In this document: positions 1-9,055 of the stretch, piece by piece
Numbering within the stretch: the first letter of the stretch is position 1
How the letters are laid out: every line of letters begins with the position of its first letter
Source: Aquibium microcysteis
GTDB lineage: Bacteria; Pseudomonadota; Alphaproteobacteria; Rhizobiales; Rhizobiaceae
Length of the DNA stretch: 64,000 nucleotides
Direction: 5' to 3'
NCBI RefSeq assembly: GCF_014495845.1
Contig: NZ_CP061080.1
Location: 1,849,001-1,913,000 of the forward strand
The notes under the pieces: model-generated
The model's input: the letters and a program-made list of their open reading frames with translations, nothing else
Told to the model about the DNA's origin: nothing
The model's database searches: none
Program-made: the position numbers and the translations under genes

Positions 1-1
1 C

Positions 2-556
2 TACCTGATCTCGCTGGCGCTCGGCGTCATGATCGTGTCGCTGCGCGGGTCGAGCGTCGACCTGATGCACGTGCTGTTCGGCACCGTGCTCGCCCTCAAC
101 GACGAGGCGCTGACGCTGATCGGCGCGATCTGCGGCATCACGCTGGTGACGCTCGCCATTCTCTGGCGCGGCCTCGTGGCCGAATGCCTCGACCCGCTCT
201 TCCTGCGCTCGGTGAGTCGCATCGGCACGGTGGTCCACTTCGCTTTCCTGGCGCTCGTCGTGCTGAACCTCGTCGGCGGCTTCCAGGCGCTCGGCACCCT
301 GCTGTCGGTCGGCCTGATGATGCTGCCCGCGGCGGCGGCCCGGTTCTGGACGACGCGGGTCGGACCGATGTGCGTCCTGGCGGTGGCGATCGGGCTGGCG
401 TCGAGCCTGTCCGGCCTGCTCCTCTCCTACCATGCCGCGCTGCCGTCCGGGCCGTCGATCGTGCTGTCGGCCGGCGCCGCCTATCTTCTGTCGATCCTGT
501 TCGGCACGCGCGGCATCATGGCCGTGCGCAGCCGGCACCGCCACAAGGCTGCGTGA
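2..556 (+). CDS. metal ABC transporter permease (ABC-3 family), 5' end outside window
   Basis: C-terminal part of an integral membrane permease of the ZnuB/MntB/TroC (ABC-3) family, which moves Zn2+ or Mn2+ across the inner membrane with an ATPase and a periplasmic binding protein. About 184 residues are visible. The hydrophobic segments, the motif GTVLALND and the run GFQALGTLLSVGLMMLPAAA match the family's C-terminal helices. The true start lies upstream of the window. The Arg/His-rich tail (SRHRHK) sits on the cytoplasmic side. The gene ends 4 bp from the convergent MacB-like permease gene. The metal cannot be decided from this fragment; partner genes must lie to the left. Confidence 0.85.
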   Translation, partial: YLISLALGVMIVSLRGSSVDLMHVLFGTVLALNDEALTLIGAICGITLVTLAILWRGLVAECLDPLFLRSVSRIGTVVHFAFLALVVLNLVGGFQALGTLLSVGLMMLPAAAARFWTTRVGPMCVLAVAIGLASSLSGLLLSYHAALPSGPSIVLSAGAAYLLSILFGTRGIMAVRSRHRHKAA

Positions 557-560
557 CCGT

Positions 561-1769
561 CTATTCGTGCCGCAGCGCCTCGATCGGATCGAGACGCGCG
601 CCCCGCAGCGCCGGGAAGAAGCCGAACACCATGCCGATCATCGCCGAGAAGCCGAAGGCCATCAGCACGATGAGCAGCGACGGGCTGAACGGGATCGACA
701 GCGCGTAGGCGACGGCGCCGGCGATCCCCAGGCCGAGCAGGACGCCCGTCAGCCCGCCGATCGCCGAGAGCACGGTCGCTTCCACGAGGAACTGCAGCAG
801 GATGTGCTTCTCGTGCGCGCCGATGGCCAGCCTTATGCCGATCTCGCGCGTCCGCTCGGTCACCGACACCAGCATGATGTTCATTATGCCGATGCCGCCG
901 ACGAGCAGCGACACGCCCGCAACCGCGCCCAGCATGCCGGTCATGGCTGTCGTCGCGCTGGCCATCGCCTCGGCCACCTGCGTCATGTCGCGCACCGTGA
1001 AGTCGTCGTCGGCATCGGGCGCCACGCGGCGGCTCTCGCGCAGGAGGTCCTCCATGTCCGACTGGATCTGCGAGGTCGCGACGCCGTCGCGGCCGGCGAC
1101 ATAGATCGTCTCGATGTCGCGGTCGCCCGCGATCCGCCGCTGGAAGGCTGCGAGCGGCATCATCACGACGTTGTCCTGGTCCTGCCCGAACCCAGAGAAG
1201 CCCTTGGACTCCAGAAGCCCGATCACCTTGCAACTCATCTGCCTGACGCGGATCGTGGCGCCCTCCGGATTGCCGGCGCCGAAGAACTGCCGGCTAATGG
1301 TCGTGCCGATGATGCAGACGTTGGTGCCTGCGCGCAGCTCCGAATCGTTGAAGACGCGGCCGGCGCTCAGCGTCCAGTTGCGCGCCGTGAAGTAGGCGTC
1401 GTCCGTGCCGGTCACGGCCGACAGCAGGCTCTCGGTGCCGTAGACCACGCGCACCATCGACTGCGAGGCGGCAGACACCGCCTCGACCCCGTCGAGCTTG
1501 GTCGCGAGGATCTCGTGATCCTTCTGCGACAGCGGCCGCGCCTGGTTGCGCGGCCCGCCCGGTCCGCTGTCGGCGCCCGATCGCACCACGAGCAGGTTGG
1601 AGCCGAGCTTGCCGATGTCGGCCTTCACCTTCTCGGTGGTTCCCGAGCCGATGGTGATCATGGCGATGACGGCCGCCACGCCGATCACGATGCCGAGCAG
1701 CGTCAGGAAGGAGCGCAGCGCATTGCGCCGCACCGAGGTGAGAGCCAGCCGGACGGCTTCCCAGATCAC
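561..1769 (-). CDS. MacB-like ABC transporter permease (FtsX domain)
   Basis: 402-residue inner-membrane permease of the MacB type, minus the fused ATPase. One helix near residues 20-45 (LTLLGIVIGVAAVIAM) is followed by a periplasmic MacB_PCD-like core (about 45-270) and three C-terminal helices of the FtsX domain containing GGIGIMNIMLVSVTERTREIG, diagnostic of the family. The start is GTG at 1769, overlapping the stop of the upstream ATPase gene by 4 bp (GTGA), so the two are translationally coupled. With the ATPase and the membrane fusion protein it should form a tripartite efflux pump; the outer-membrane partner is not in this window. The substrate is unknown (macrolide, peptide or lipid are all possible). 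Confidence 0.9.
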   Translation of the reverse strand: MIWEAVRLALTSVRRNALRSFLTLLGIVIGVAAVIAMITIGSGTTEKVKADIGKLGSNLLVVRSGADSGPGGPRNQARPLSQKDHEILATKLDGVEAVSAASQSMVRVVYGTESLLSAVTGTDDAYFTARNWTLSAGRVFNDSELRAGTNVCIIGTTISRQFFGAGNPEGATIRVRQMSCKVIGLLESKGFSGFGQDQDNVVMMPLAAFQRRIAGDRDIETIYVAGRDGVATSQIQSDMEDLLRESRRVAPDADDDFTVRDMTQVAEAMASATTAMTGMLGAVAGVSLLVGGIGIMNIMLVSVTERTREIGIRLAIGAHEKHILLQFLVEATVLSAIGGLTGVLLGLGIAGAVAYALSIPFSPSLLIVLMAFGFSAMIGMVFGFFPALRGARLDPIEALRHE

Positions 1770-2470
1770 GTCGCCATCTCCTCGACACGCGTGTCGGAGG
1801 CGACCCTGCCGTCGACGAATTTCAGCTGGCGCTCGGCATAGGCGGCGATGTCGGCCTCGTGCGTCACCATCACCACCGTCAGGCCGTTCTCGCGGTTGAG
1901 TTCGATCAGCAGTTCCATGATCTCGTGACTGCGCGCGGTGTCGAGATTGCCGGTCGGCTCGTCGGCGAGCAGCAGTGTCGGCTCCGACACGATCGCCCGG
2001 GCGATCGCGACGCGCTGCTGCTGGCCGCCGGAGAGTTCGCCCGGCGTGTGGTTCGCCCGGCCCGCCAGCCCCACCCGATCGAGTGCGGCGAGCGCACGGC
2101 TTCGTCGTTCGCGCGCGGGCACGCCGCGATAGATCAGCGGCAGCTCGACGTTCTCCGCCGCGGTGGTGCGCGCCAGCAGGTTGTAGCCCTGGAAGACGAA
2201 GCCGATGTAGAGATTACGCAGGATTGCCCGGCGCCCCCGGTCGAGCCGCCCCGCATCGATGCCTTCGAAGCCGTAGACGCCGCGCGTCGGCGTGTCGAGG
2301 CAGCCGATGATGTTCATGGCGGTCGACTTGCCCGATCCCGACGGCCCCATGATCGCGACGAAGTCGCCGCGCACGATCTCGAGGTCGACGCCCGCCAGCG
2401 CATTCACCGCCGCCTCGCCGTGCCCGTAGGTCTTCCAGACGTCGGAGAAGGAGAGGAGCGGCGCCGTCAT
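1766..2470 (-). CDS. ABC transporter ATP-binding protein, MacB/LolD type
   Basis: 234-residue ATPase powering the adjoining MacB-like permease. It has the Walker [10 protein letters not shown] near residue 40, a Q-loop (FVFQGYNLL), the signature [14 protein letters not shown], Walker [13 protein letters not shown] and an H-loop (VMVTHE). LSGGQQQR and ADEPTGNLD are typical of the LolD/MacB/FtsE class. ATG at 2470 overlaps the stop of the adaptor gene (ATGA). In the E. coli MacB the ATPase and permease are fused; here they are separate adjacent genes, a common alternative layout. Confidence 0.92.
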   Translation of the reverse strand: MTAPLLSFSDVWKTYGHGEAAVNALAGVDLEIVRGDFVAIMGPSGSGKSTAMNIIGCLDTPTRGVYGFEGIDAGRLDRGRRAILRNLYIGFVFQGYNLLARTTAAENVELPLIYRGVPARERRSRALAALDRVGLAGRANHTPGELSGGQQQRVAIARAIVSEPTLLLADEPTGNLDTARSHEIMELLIELNRENGLTVVMVTHEADIAAYAERQLKFVDGRVASDTRVEEMAT

Positions 2471-3768
2471 CGGGCGGCGTCCGAGCCGCTGCGGGTCGCG
2501 ACGATGACCGGATCGCCCTCGTCGAGACCCGACAGGATCTCCGTATCCTCGCCGTCGGTGGCGCCCGTACGGACGCGGGTCGCCACCGGCGCCCCGTCGC
2601 GCAGGACGTGGAGAATGCGGCTGCCGTCGCTGGCGACCGTGGGGCTGCGCCGTTCGAACATCCGCCCCATGCGCCGGCCGCCGAACAGGCTGTCGAGGCT
2701 CCAGCCGCTGGACTGCTCGGTGGGTGGCGGACGGAACCGGAAGGCGGCGCTCGGCACCGTCAGCACGCCTGCTGCCTCGCGCGTCACGATCGTCACCGTC
2801 GCCGTCATGCCGGGCCGCAGCGACAAGTCCTGGTTGTCCACCGACAGCTTGGCGTCGTAGGTCACGACGTTGTCGGTCGTGACCGAGGCGAAGGAAATGT
2901 CGGAGATGGTCGCGTCGAAGCTCCGGTCGGGATAGGCGTCGACGGTGAAGCGCGCCTTCTGGCCTTTCCTCACCGCGCCGATGTCGGCCTCGTCGATGGC
3001 GGCCTCCAGCACCATCGTCTTCAGGTCTTCCGCGATGACGAACAGCACCGGCGCCGACAGCGACGAGGCCACCGTCTGGCCCGGATCGACGTCGCGCGTC
3101 AAAACGATGCCGTCGATGGGCGCATAGATCGTGCTCTTGGCGAGATCGGTCTCCTGGATCTTCAGGTCGGCGGCGGCGATGGCGACGTTGGCGTCGGCGA
3201 TGGCCACCGCACTCTGCGCCCTGTCCCGGGTGGCGACGGCGCTCTCCAGCGCCTGATCCGCGACCATGCCTCGCGCAGACAGGCTCTGCGACCGGGTCAG
3301 CGTCTGCTCGCTTTCGGTCAGCGTGGTACGGGCGTCGGCGAGCCTCGCCTCGGCGGCCTTCAGGGAGGCCCTCGCGCGCTCGACCTGCGCGGCCCGGCTG
3401 GTCGTGTCGAGCGAGGCCAGGACGTCGCCCCGGGCGATCTCCTGGTTCTCGACCACGTCGACCGACCGGATTACGCCCGACAATTCGCTGGAGACGTCCA
3501 CCTGGGTCAGCGGCTGCAGCGTGCCGGTGGCCGAGACCTCGATGGTGAGGTTGCCGCGCGCGACGGGCACCGTCTGGAACGCCACGACCGGCGTGGCCTG
3601 CCCCGCGCCCCACCAGGCATAGAGGCCGATGCCTGCGGCAAGCACGAGCGCGCCCAGGACGAGCCAGCGCCACCGGCGCCGCGGCGCCTTGCCGCCCGGC
3701 TGCAGGCCGAGCGTCTGTTCGATCGACGCTGCCCGCGGCGGTTTCGGCTTCTCGACGATCTGGTCCAT
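2467..3768 (-). CDS. efflux periplasmic adaptor subunit (HlyD/RND-type, MacA-like)
   Basis: 433-residue membrane fusion protein. It has an N-terminal cytoplasmic tail, one anchor helix at about residues 35-52 (WLVLGALVLAAGIGLYAWW), a biotinyl-lipoyl-like hairpin split around a coiled coil (about 70-230, with the typical IYAPIDGIVLTRDVDPGQTV) and beta-barrel/membrane-proximal domains (LRPGMTATVTIVT). It should link the inner-membrane ABC complex (next two genes, all with 4-bp overlaps) to an outer-membrane channel. First gene of the operon. The start ATG at 3768 fits family length and gives an N-terminus lacking a cleaved signal peptide. Confidence 0.9.
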   Translation of the reverse strand: MDQIVEKPKPPRAASIEQTLGLQPGGKAPRRRWRWLVLGALVLAAGIGLYAWWGAGQATPVVAFQTVPVARGNLTIEVSATGTLQPLTQVDVSSELSGVIRSVDVVENQEIARGDVLASLDTTSRAAQVERARASLKAAEARLADARTTLTESEQTLTRSQSLSARGMVADQALESAVATRDRAQSAVAIADANVAIAAADLKIQETDLAKSTIYAPIDGIVLTRDVDPGQTVASSLSAPVLFVIAEDLKTMVLEAAIDEADIGAVRKGQKARFTVDAYPDRSFDATISDISFASVTTDNVVTYDAKLSVDNQDLSLRPGMTATVTIVTREAAGVLTVPSAAFRFRPPPTEQSSGWSLDSLFGGRRMGRMFERRSPTVASDGSRILHVLRDGAPVATRVRTGATDGEDTEILSGLDEGDPVIVATRSGSDAAR

Positions 3769-4093
3769 GACCGGCCCTTCTGCCCCGCGACGTCGCCCGG
3801 ATCCGGCGGCCCGGCAAGCGACGCCGTGAACGTCCCGTTCGGCATTGAGATCGGGCCGGCCGTTTCCGTATACAAGTTAATTCTTGCTCATCTTTGCGCC
3901 GGATCAGGTCGCAGCGCGCCGGCGGCGATCCGGAAAAGCCACGATCAAGCGCGGAACGGGACGGCGCCCGGCGCCATCTCCGCAAAAGTTGATCGCACGT
4001 GCGGTCGTCGTCCCACGGCTGCGCCCTATCCTGCCCTTTCCCGCCGCAGGTGCTGCGGACGGACATCCGGCAAAACCCGAAGAGGAACACGAC
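3769..4093. other. divergent intergenic region (macA-like / MBL gene) with AT-rich palindrome
   Basis: No gene is visible in these 325 bp. Against the GC-rich background an AT-rich patch stands out at 3866-3890, with GTATAC at 3868-3873 followed by the near-palindrome CAAGTTAATTCTTG at 3873-3886 (arms CAAG/CTTG). It lies about 100 bp upstream of the adaptor gene start and may hold the promoter and operator of the efflux operon. No regulator gene is adjacent. This is positional inference only. Confidence 0.35.
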
Positions 4094-4870
4094 ATGACGA
4101 TCACGCGACGCGAAACGCTCGGACTGGGCCTGGCAGCCGTTACGAGCCTCGGCTTCGGCACGGTCATGCCCTTCGCAGCACGTGCCCAGTCGGGCGGCGG
4201 CGACGGCTACGAGGTCGAGGGCGGCACCATCACCATCCACCCGATCGCGCACGCCTCCTTCGTCATGACGACGCCGTCGATGACGATCTACTGTGACCCG
4301 GTCGGCGAGGCCTCCGCCTATTCCGCGCACGCCGCGCCCGACCTGATCCTGATCACCCACGAGCACGGCGACCACTACAAGCCCGACACGCTGGCCGCCC
4401 TCGTCGGCGAGAGCACCAGGCTCGTCACCAATCCCGCCGTCTTCGCCATGCTGGCCGAGGACCTGAAGGCGAAGGCGACCGCCATCGCCAATGGCGAGAC
4501 GACGACGGTGGACGGCATGGCGATCGAGGCGGTCCCGGCCTACAACACCACCGAGGAGCGTCTGAAGTACCACCCCAAGGGCCGCGACAATGGCTACGTG
4601 CTGACGATCGGCGGCCGCCGCGTCTACATCGCCGGCGACACCGAGGATACGCCGGAGATGCGTGCGCTGGAGGACATCTTCATCGCCTTCCTGCCGATGA
4701 ACCTGCCCTTCACCATGACCGTCGACCAGGCGGCTTCCGCCGTGGCGGAATTCAAGCCGGCCTACGTCTATCCCTACCACTACCGCGACAGCGACCCGCA
4801 GACCTTTGCCGACAAGGTCGCGGCGTCAGACGCCGAGACCGAGGTGGTGATGGGGCCGTGGTACGGCTGA
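4094..4870 (+). CDS. metallo-beta-lactamase-fold hydrolase with Tat-type signal
   Basis: 258 residues. The N-terminus carries a twin-arginine signal (TRRETLGLGLA, followed by a hydrophobic stretch and an ARA cleavage region near residue 31). The mature part is a metal-dependent hydrolase of the MBL superfamily, UPF0173/UlaG-like branch, with the zinc motif HEHGDH at residues 89-94, GDTEDT as the later metal Asp, and a C-terminal YPYHYRD His. It is therefore an exported MBL-fold enzyme; the substrate cannot be named. The start ATG has AGAGGA about 8 nt upstream. It is monocistronic, closed by the strong hairpin at 4989-5018. Confidence 0.85.
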   Translation: MTITRRETLGLGLAAVTSLGFGTVMPFAARAQSGGGDGYEVEGGTITIHPIAHASFVMTTPSMTIYCDPVGEASAYSAHAAPDLILITHEHGDHYKPDTLAALVGESTRLVTNPAVFAMLAEDLKAKATAIANGETTTVDGMAIEAVPAYNTTEERLKYHPKGRDNGYVLTIGGRRVYIAGDTEDTPEMRALEDIFIAFLPMNLPFTMTVDQAASAVAEFKPAYVYPYHYRDSDPQTFADKVAASDAETEVVMGPWYG

Positions 4871-4988
4871 GCGCGCCGCGCGGCCCCGCGCGATCACGAC
4901 CGCCTGGCCGGCGCCGCGAACCGCCGGCCGCGCGATGCCGGCCGGCCGGCGCTGGCTGAATCACTGACCGGCAAAGACCGGTCACCGC

Positions 4989-5022
4989 AAAGCCGGCCGG
5001 AACCCTCCGGCCGGCTTTTCGT
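4989..5022 (+). terminator. intrinsic terminator after the MBL-fold gene
   Basis: Perfect 12-bp stem AAAGCCGGCCGG / CCGGCCGGCTTT around a 6-nt loop, followed by TTTTCGTTG (the stem T's run into the tract). It lies 118 bp after the MBL gene stop. The right arm overlaps a GGAAC-N16-CGTT promoter match for the next gene. Confidence 0.8.
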
Positions 5023-5023
5023 T
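4999..5023 (+). promoter_or_regulatory. predicted EcfG (general stress sigma) promoter for the Pmp3/YqaE gene
   Basis: GGAAC at 4999-5003, 16-nt spacer, CGTT at 5020-5023. This is an exact match to the alphaproteobacterial EcfG consensus GGAAC-N16/17-CGTT. It ends 37 bp before the ATG of the YqaE-like gene. It is physically embedded in the terminator hairpin of the preceding gene. Confidence 0.6.
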
Positions 5024-5060
5024 GTCCCGCCTCTCTCAGCCATGACCCGGAGCCCGCCCC

Positions 5061-5219
5061 ATGGACGTCGTCCGCATCCTCGCCGCCATCATCCTGCCGC
5101 CCCTCGGCGTCTTCCTGCAGGTCGGCCTCGGGCTGCACTTCTGGTTGAACATCCTGTTGACGATCCTCGGCTACGTGCCTGGAATCATTCATGCGGTGTG
5201 GGTGGTGGTGAAGAAGTAA
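5061..5219 (+). CDS. YqaE/Pmp3 family small membrane protein
   Basis: 52-residue hydrophobic peptide with two transmembrane helices. It has the family hallmarks ILPPLGVFLQVGLG, FWLNILLTILGYVPGIIHA and a basic C-terminus (VVVKK). Pmp3/YqaE proteins modulate membrane potential and ion leak and are commonly salt- or stress-induced in bacteria, yeast and plants. Length is normal for the family. An EcfG-like promoter lies 37 bp upstream, which fits stress induction. Confidence 0.9.
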   Translation: MDVVRILAAIILPPLGVFLQVGLGLHFWLNILLTILGYVPGIIHAVWVVVKK

Positions 5220-5236
5220 GGCGGGGATGACGCGTT

Positions 5237-5836
5237 CTACGTGAAGTCGGCCAGCCGCAGATCCAGCCCCGCCACCGTCAGCGCCGTCAGCGTGTTCTCC
5301 GGCCGGACATCCACCACCCGGCGGTAGCCGACCGGACTTGGCTCGCGGAAGACGGTGGCAAGCCGGGTGACGGCGTCGATGACCCAGAGCTCGGGAATGC
5401 CGAAGGCCGAGAAGATCAGCGCCTTGCGGCCCTTGTCGTAGTCGAGGCTGGTGTCGGCGATCTCGATGGCGAGCAGGCAGGTCGCGCCGTCGAGCCCCTC
5501 CAGCCCGACGGCGGTGTCGTAGAGCACGAAGTCGGGTTCGAGGAAGGTGTCGGGCGACAGCCGGAACGTCGTCTCGGGCGTGAAGGCGATCGAGTCGGGC
5601 AATTGCCTGAACAGTTGACGCATCACCCATGTCTTCAGGCGCTCGTGGCGCAGGCCCTTTGCCGACATCGGCACCACCTCCCCGCCGATCAGCTCGAAGC
5701 GTTCGTTCTCCGCGATGATGCCGGCGGCGACCATGGCCTCGATCTCGGCCACGGTGAAGGCGCGCCGGCGCAGGCCCTCGGCGGCCTGCGTGGTGCGCAG
5801 TTCGGACGTCGCGACGGGAAGGAAGCGCTCGTTCAT
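5237..5836 (-). CDS. Uma2 family (DUF820) restriction-endonuclease-fold protein
   Basis: 199 residues. It matches the Uma2/DUF820 family, which has a PD-(D/E)XK nuclease-like fold: FTVAEIEAM at the N-terminus, ERFELIGGEVVPM, then the core EPDFVLYD ... LLAIEIADTSLDYDKGRKA, where D, E and K form the putative metal site. The family is abundant in cyanobacteria and scattered in other phyla; its physiological role is unclear. ATG at 5836 was chosen; an in-frame ATG four codons upstream is possible. It is transcribed towards the YqaE gene, with only 17 bp between the stops. Confidence 0.8.
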   Translation of the reverse strand: MNERFLPVATSELRTTQAAEGLRRRAFTVAEIEAMVAAGIIAENERFELIGGEVVPMSAKGLRHERLKTWVMRQLFRQLPDSIAFTPETTFRLSPDTFLEPDFVLYDTAVGLEGLDGATCLLAIEIADTSLDYDKGRKALIFSAFGIPELWVIDAVTRLATVFREPSPVGYRRVVDVRPENTLTALTVAGLDLRLADFT

Positions 5837-5859
5837 GGCAGGCAGCATAGCACGGCCCT

Positions 5860-5892
5860 GAAACGCAAAGAACCCGGCGCCATCGCCGGGTT
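5860..5892 (-). terminator. intrinsic terminator after the secreted Gly/His-rich gene
   Basis: Stem AACCCGGCG (5871-5879) / CGCCGGGTT (5884-5892) with a 4-nt loop. Read on the minus strand the stem is followed by CTTTGCGTTT, a weak U-tract. It lies between the secreted-protein gene and the Uma2 gene. Confidence 0.6.
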
Positions 5893-5957
5893 CCAGAGCC
5901 AGTTCGGAGAAAACCCGAACCCGCGGGCGCCACCCGCGGGCATCCGCCCTTGCGGGA

Positions 5958-6332
5958 TCAGCGGACCCGCACGACCGGGCAGCCGCGGTCGTTCGCGAAG
6001 ACCGCGCGGACGAAGCCGCCCCGGTCGCGGCCGTCGACGCGCACGACGCGGTGGTTGACGTCGACGATGCGGGCATGGCGGATGCCCATGGAGCGGGCCT
6101 TCTGCAGCGCGTGACCGGGTGCGCAGACGCCACGGCCGTAGCGCGGACCGCCGTGCCAGCCCGGACCACCGTGGTGGCCGCCATGCCAGCCGGAGCCGCC
6201 GCCGTGATAGCCGCCGCCGCCGATGACGATGCCGAAGCGCACGTCGCTCGCCGATGCCGTGGTGGCCGAAGCGCCGAGGCCGGCGGCGGCGAGCGAGAGG
6301 GCGACGAGAGCGGTCTTGAGGAGGGAGGTCAT
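5958..6332 (-). CDS. secreted Gly/His-rich small protein, unknown function
   Basis: 124 residues. It has a cleavable Sec signal (SLLKTALVALSLAAAGLGASATTASA, written here as two overlapping pieces: SLLKTALVALSLAAAG and GLGASATTASA), a low-complexity GGGYHGGGSGWHGG repeat segment (about 38-62) that could bind metal, and a C-terminal conserved-looking domain (VCAPGHALQKARSMGIRHARI ... RGCPVVRV) with two cysteines. Similar short exported proteins occur in rhizobia, but no function is established. The start ATG at 6332 overlaps the stop of the DUF4160 gene (ATGA) and is preceded by GAAGGAAAAG. Confidence 0.7.
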   Translation of the reverse strand: MTSLLKTALVALSLAAAGLGASATTASASDVRFGIVIGGGGYHGGGSGWHGGHHGGPGWHGGPRYGRGVCAPGHALQKARSMGIRHARIVDVNHRVVRVDGRDRGGFVRAVFANDRGCPVVRVR

Positions 6333-6628
6333 TGTTCTTTTCCTTCGCGTTCTGCCGGGGGGCCGGCCGACCGGGCCTGTCCCGATCCATTGAGCGAAGG
6401 ATAGGCGGGCGAGCCTGAACCGGAGCCGAAGGGGTCGTTCATCTGGCGTTGGGATTCGGGCCGACAGAGGTGCGGTTCTGGCTGCCCGCCGTCTACTCCG
6501 CCGCCTCCGCCGGTGTCGATGGCGCCATGCGCTTCTTGGTCCGCGTAGACGGCATGAATATGCAGCGGCGGGTGATCGCGGATGTACATCCGGATGGCAA
6601 TGCCGAAGAACAACGATATCGTCGGCAC
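6329..6628 (-). CDS. DUF4160-type protein, C-terminal half degenerate
   Basis: 99-residue frame starting at GTG 6628, with GAGGG 7-11 nt upstream. The first 40 residues (VPTISLFFGIAIRMYIRDH ... PLHIHAVY) clearly match the N-terminal half of DUF4160 proteins, often partners of DUF2442 in small toxin-antitoxin-like pairs. After residue 40 the expected helix (R-A-L-x-L-V-x-E-W type) is missing and a Gly/Pro/Ser-rich stretch continues to the stop. This suggests an eroded or frameshifted gene whose tail now runs into the secreted-protein gene start. No DUF2442 partner is visible nearby. Confidence 0.5.
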   Translation of the reverse strand: MPTISLFFGIAIRMYIRDHPPLHIHAVYADQEAHGAIDTGGGGGVDGGQPEPHLCRPESQRQMNDPFGSGSGSPAYPSLNGSGQARSAGPPAEREGKEQ

Positions 6629-6683
6629 CTGCAACCCTCGATATCCAATGGTTTTACCACCTGAATAGCACAGGAAAGACAGC

Positions 6684-6711
6684 AAAGAAAAACCCGGCGT
6701 CGCCGCCGGGT
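6684..6711 (-). terminator. intrinsic terminator of rpoD
   Basis: Stem ACCCGGCG (6692-6699) / CGCCGGGT (6704-6711), 4-nt loop; on the minus strand followed by TTTTTCTTTG. It lies 30 bp after the rpoD stop. The stem sequence is nearly identical to the hairpin at 5871-5892. Confidence 0.8.
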
Positions 6712-6741
6712 CCTGATGCTTCATCCGAAGAGGCGCGTTCC

Positions 6742-8760
<2,019 letters not shown>

Positions 8761-9055
8761 GCTTTCCTGTCTCCAACAAGTCCGGTGGGGCGGCCGTGGC
8801 GAACCGCCCGCAGCACCGGATGACGCCGCGTCGCTCGCCTCAGCGACTACCGGCATCGCGTGAATTCATCATTAACCCTGGCACGATGGCGGCGCGCCGG
8901 CATGCGAAGGCGTGCCGCACTCCGCCAGCCTCCCCGATCGCGCAAGACACGACACCCGTTAACGAATCCGAACCGTCCTGATTCCGCCTATTCTCCGCGA
9001 GGTCAAGCCGCTGGCATGCGATTCGGTCGAAAAAAGGTCGCCCCGAACGTCGCCC

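Noticed and set aside
1766..4780. Very long minus-strand frame covering the ABC ATPase and beyond
   Set aside because: Only the part from 2470 down encodes the recognisable ATPase; the rest is a shadow of the adaptor and MBL genes in GC-rich DNA.
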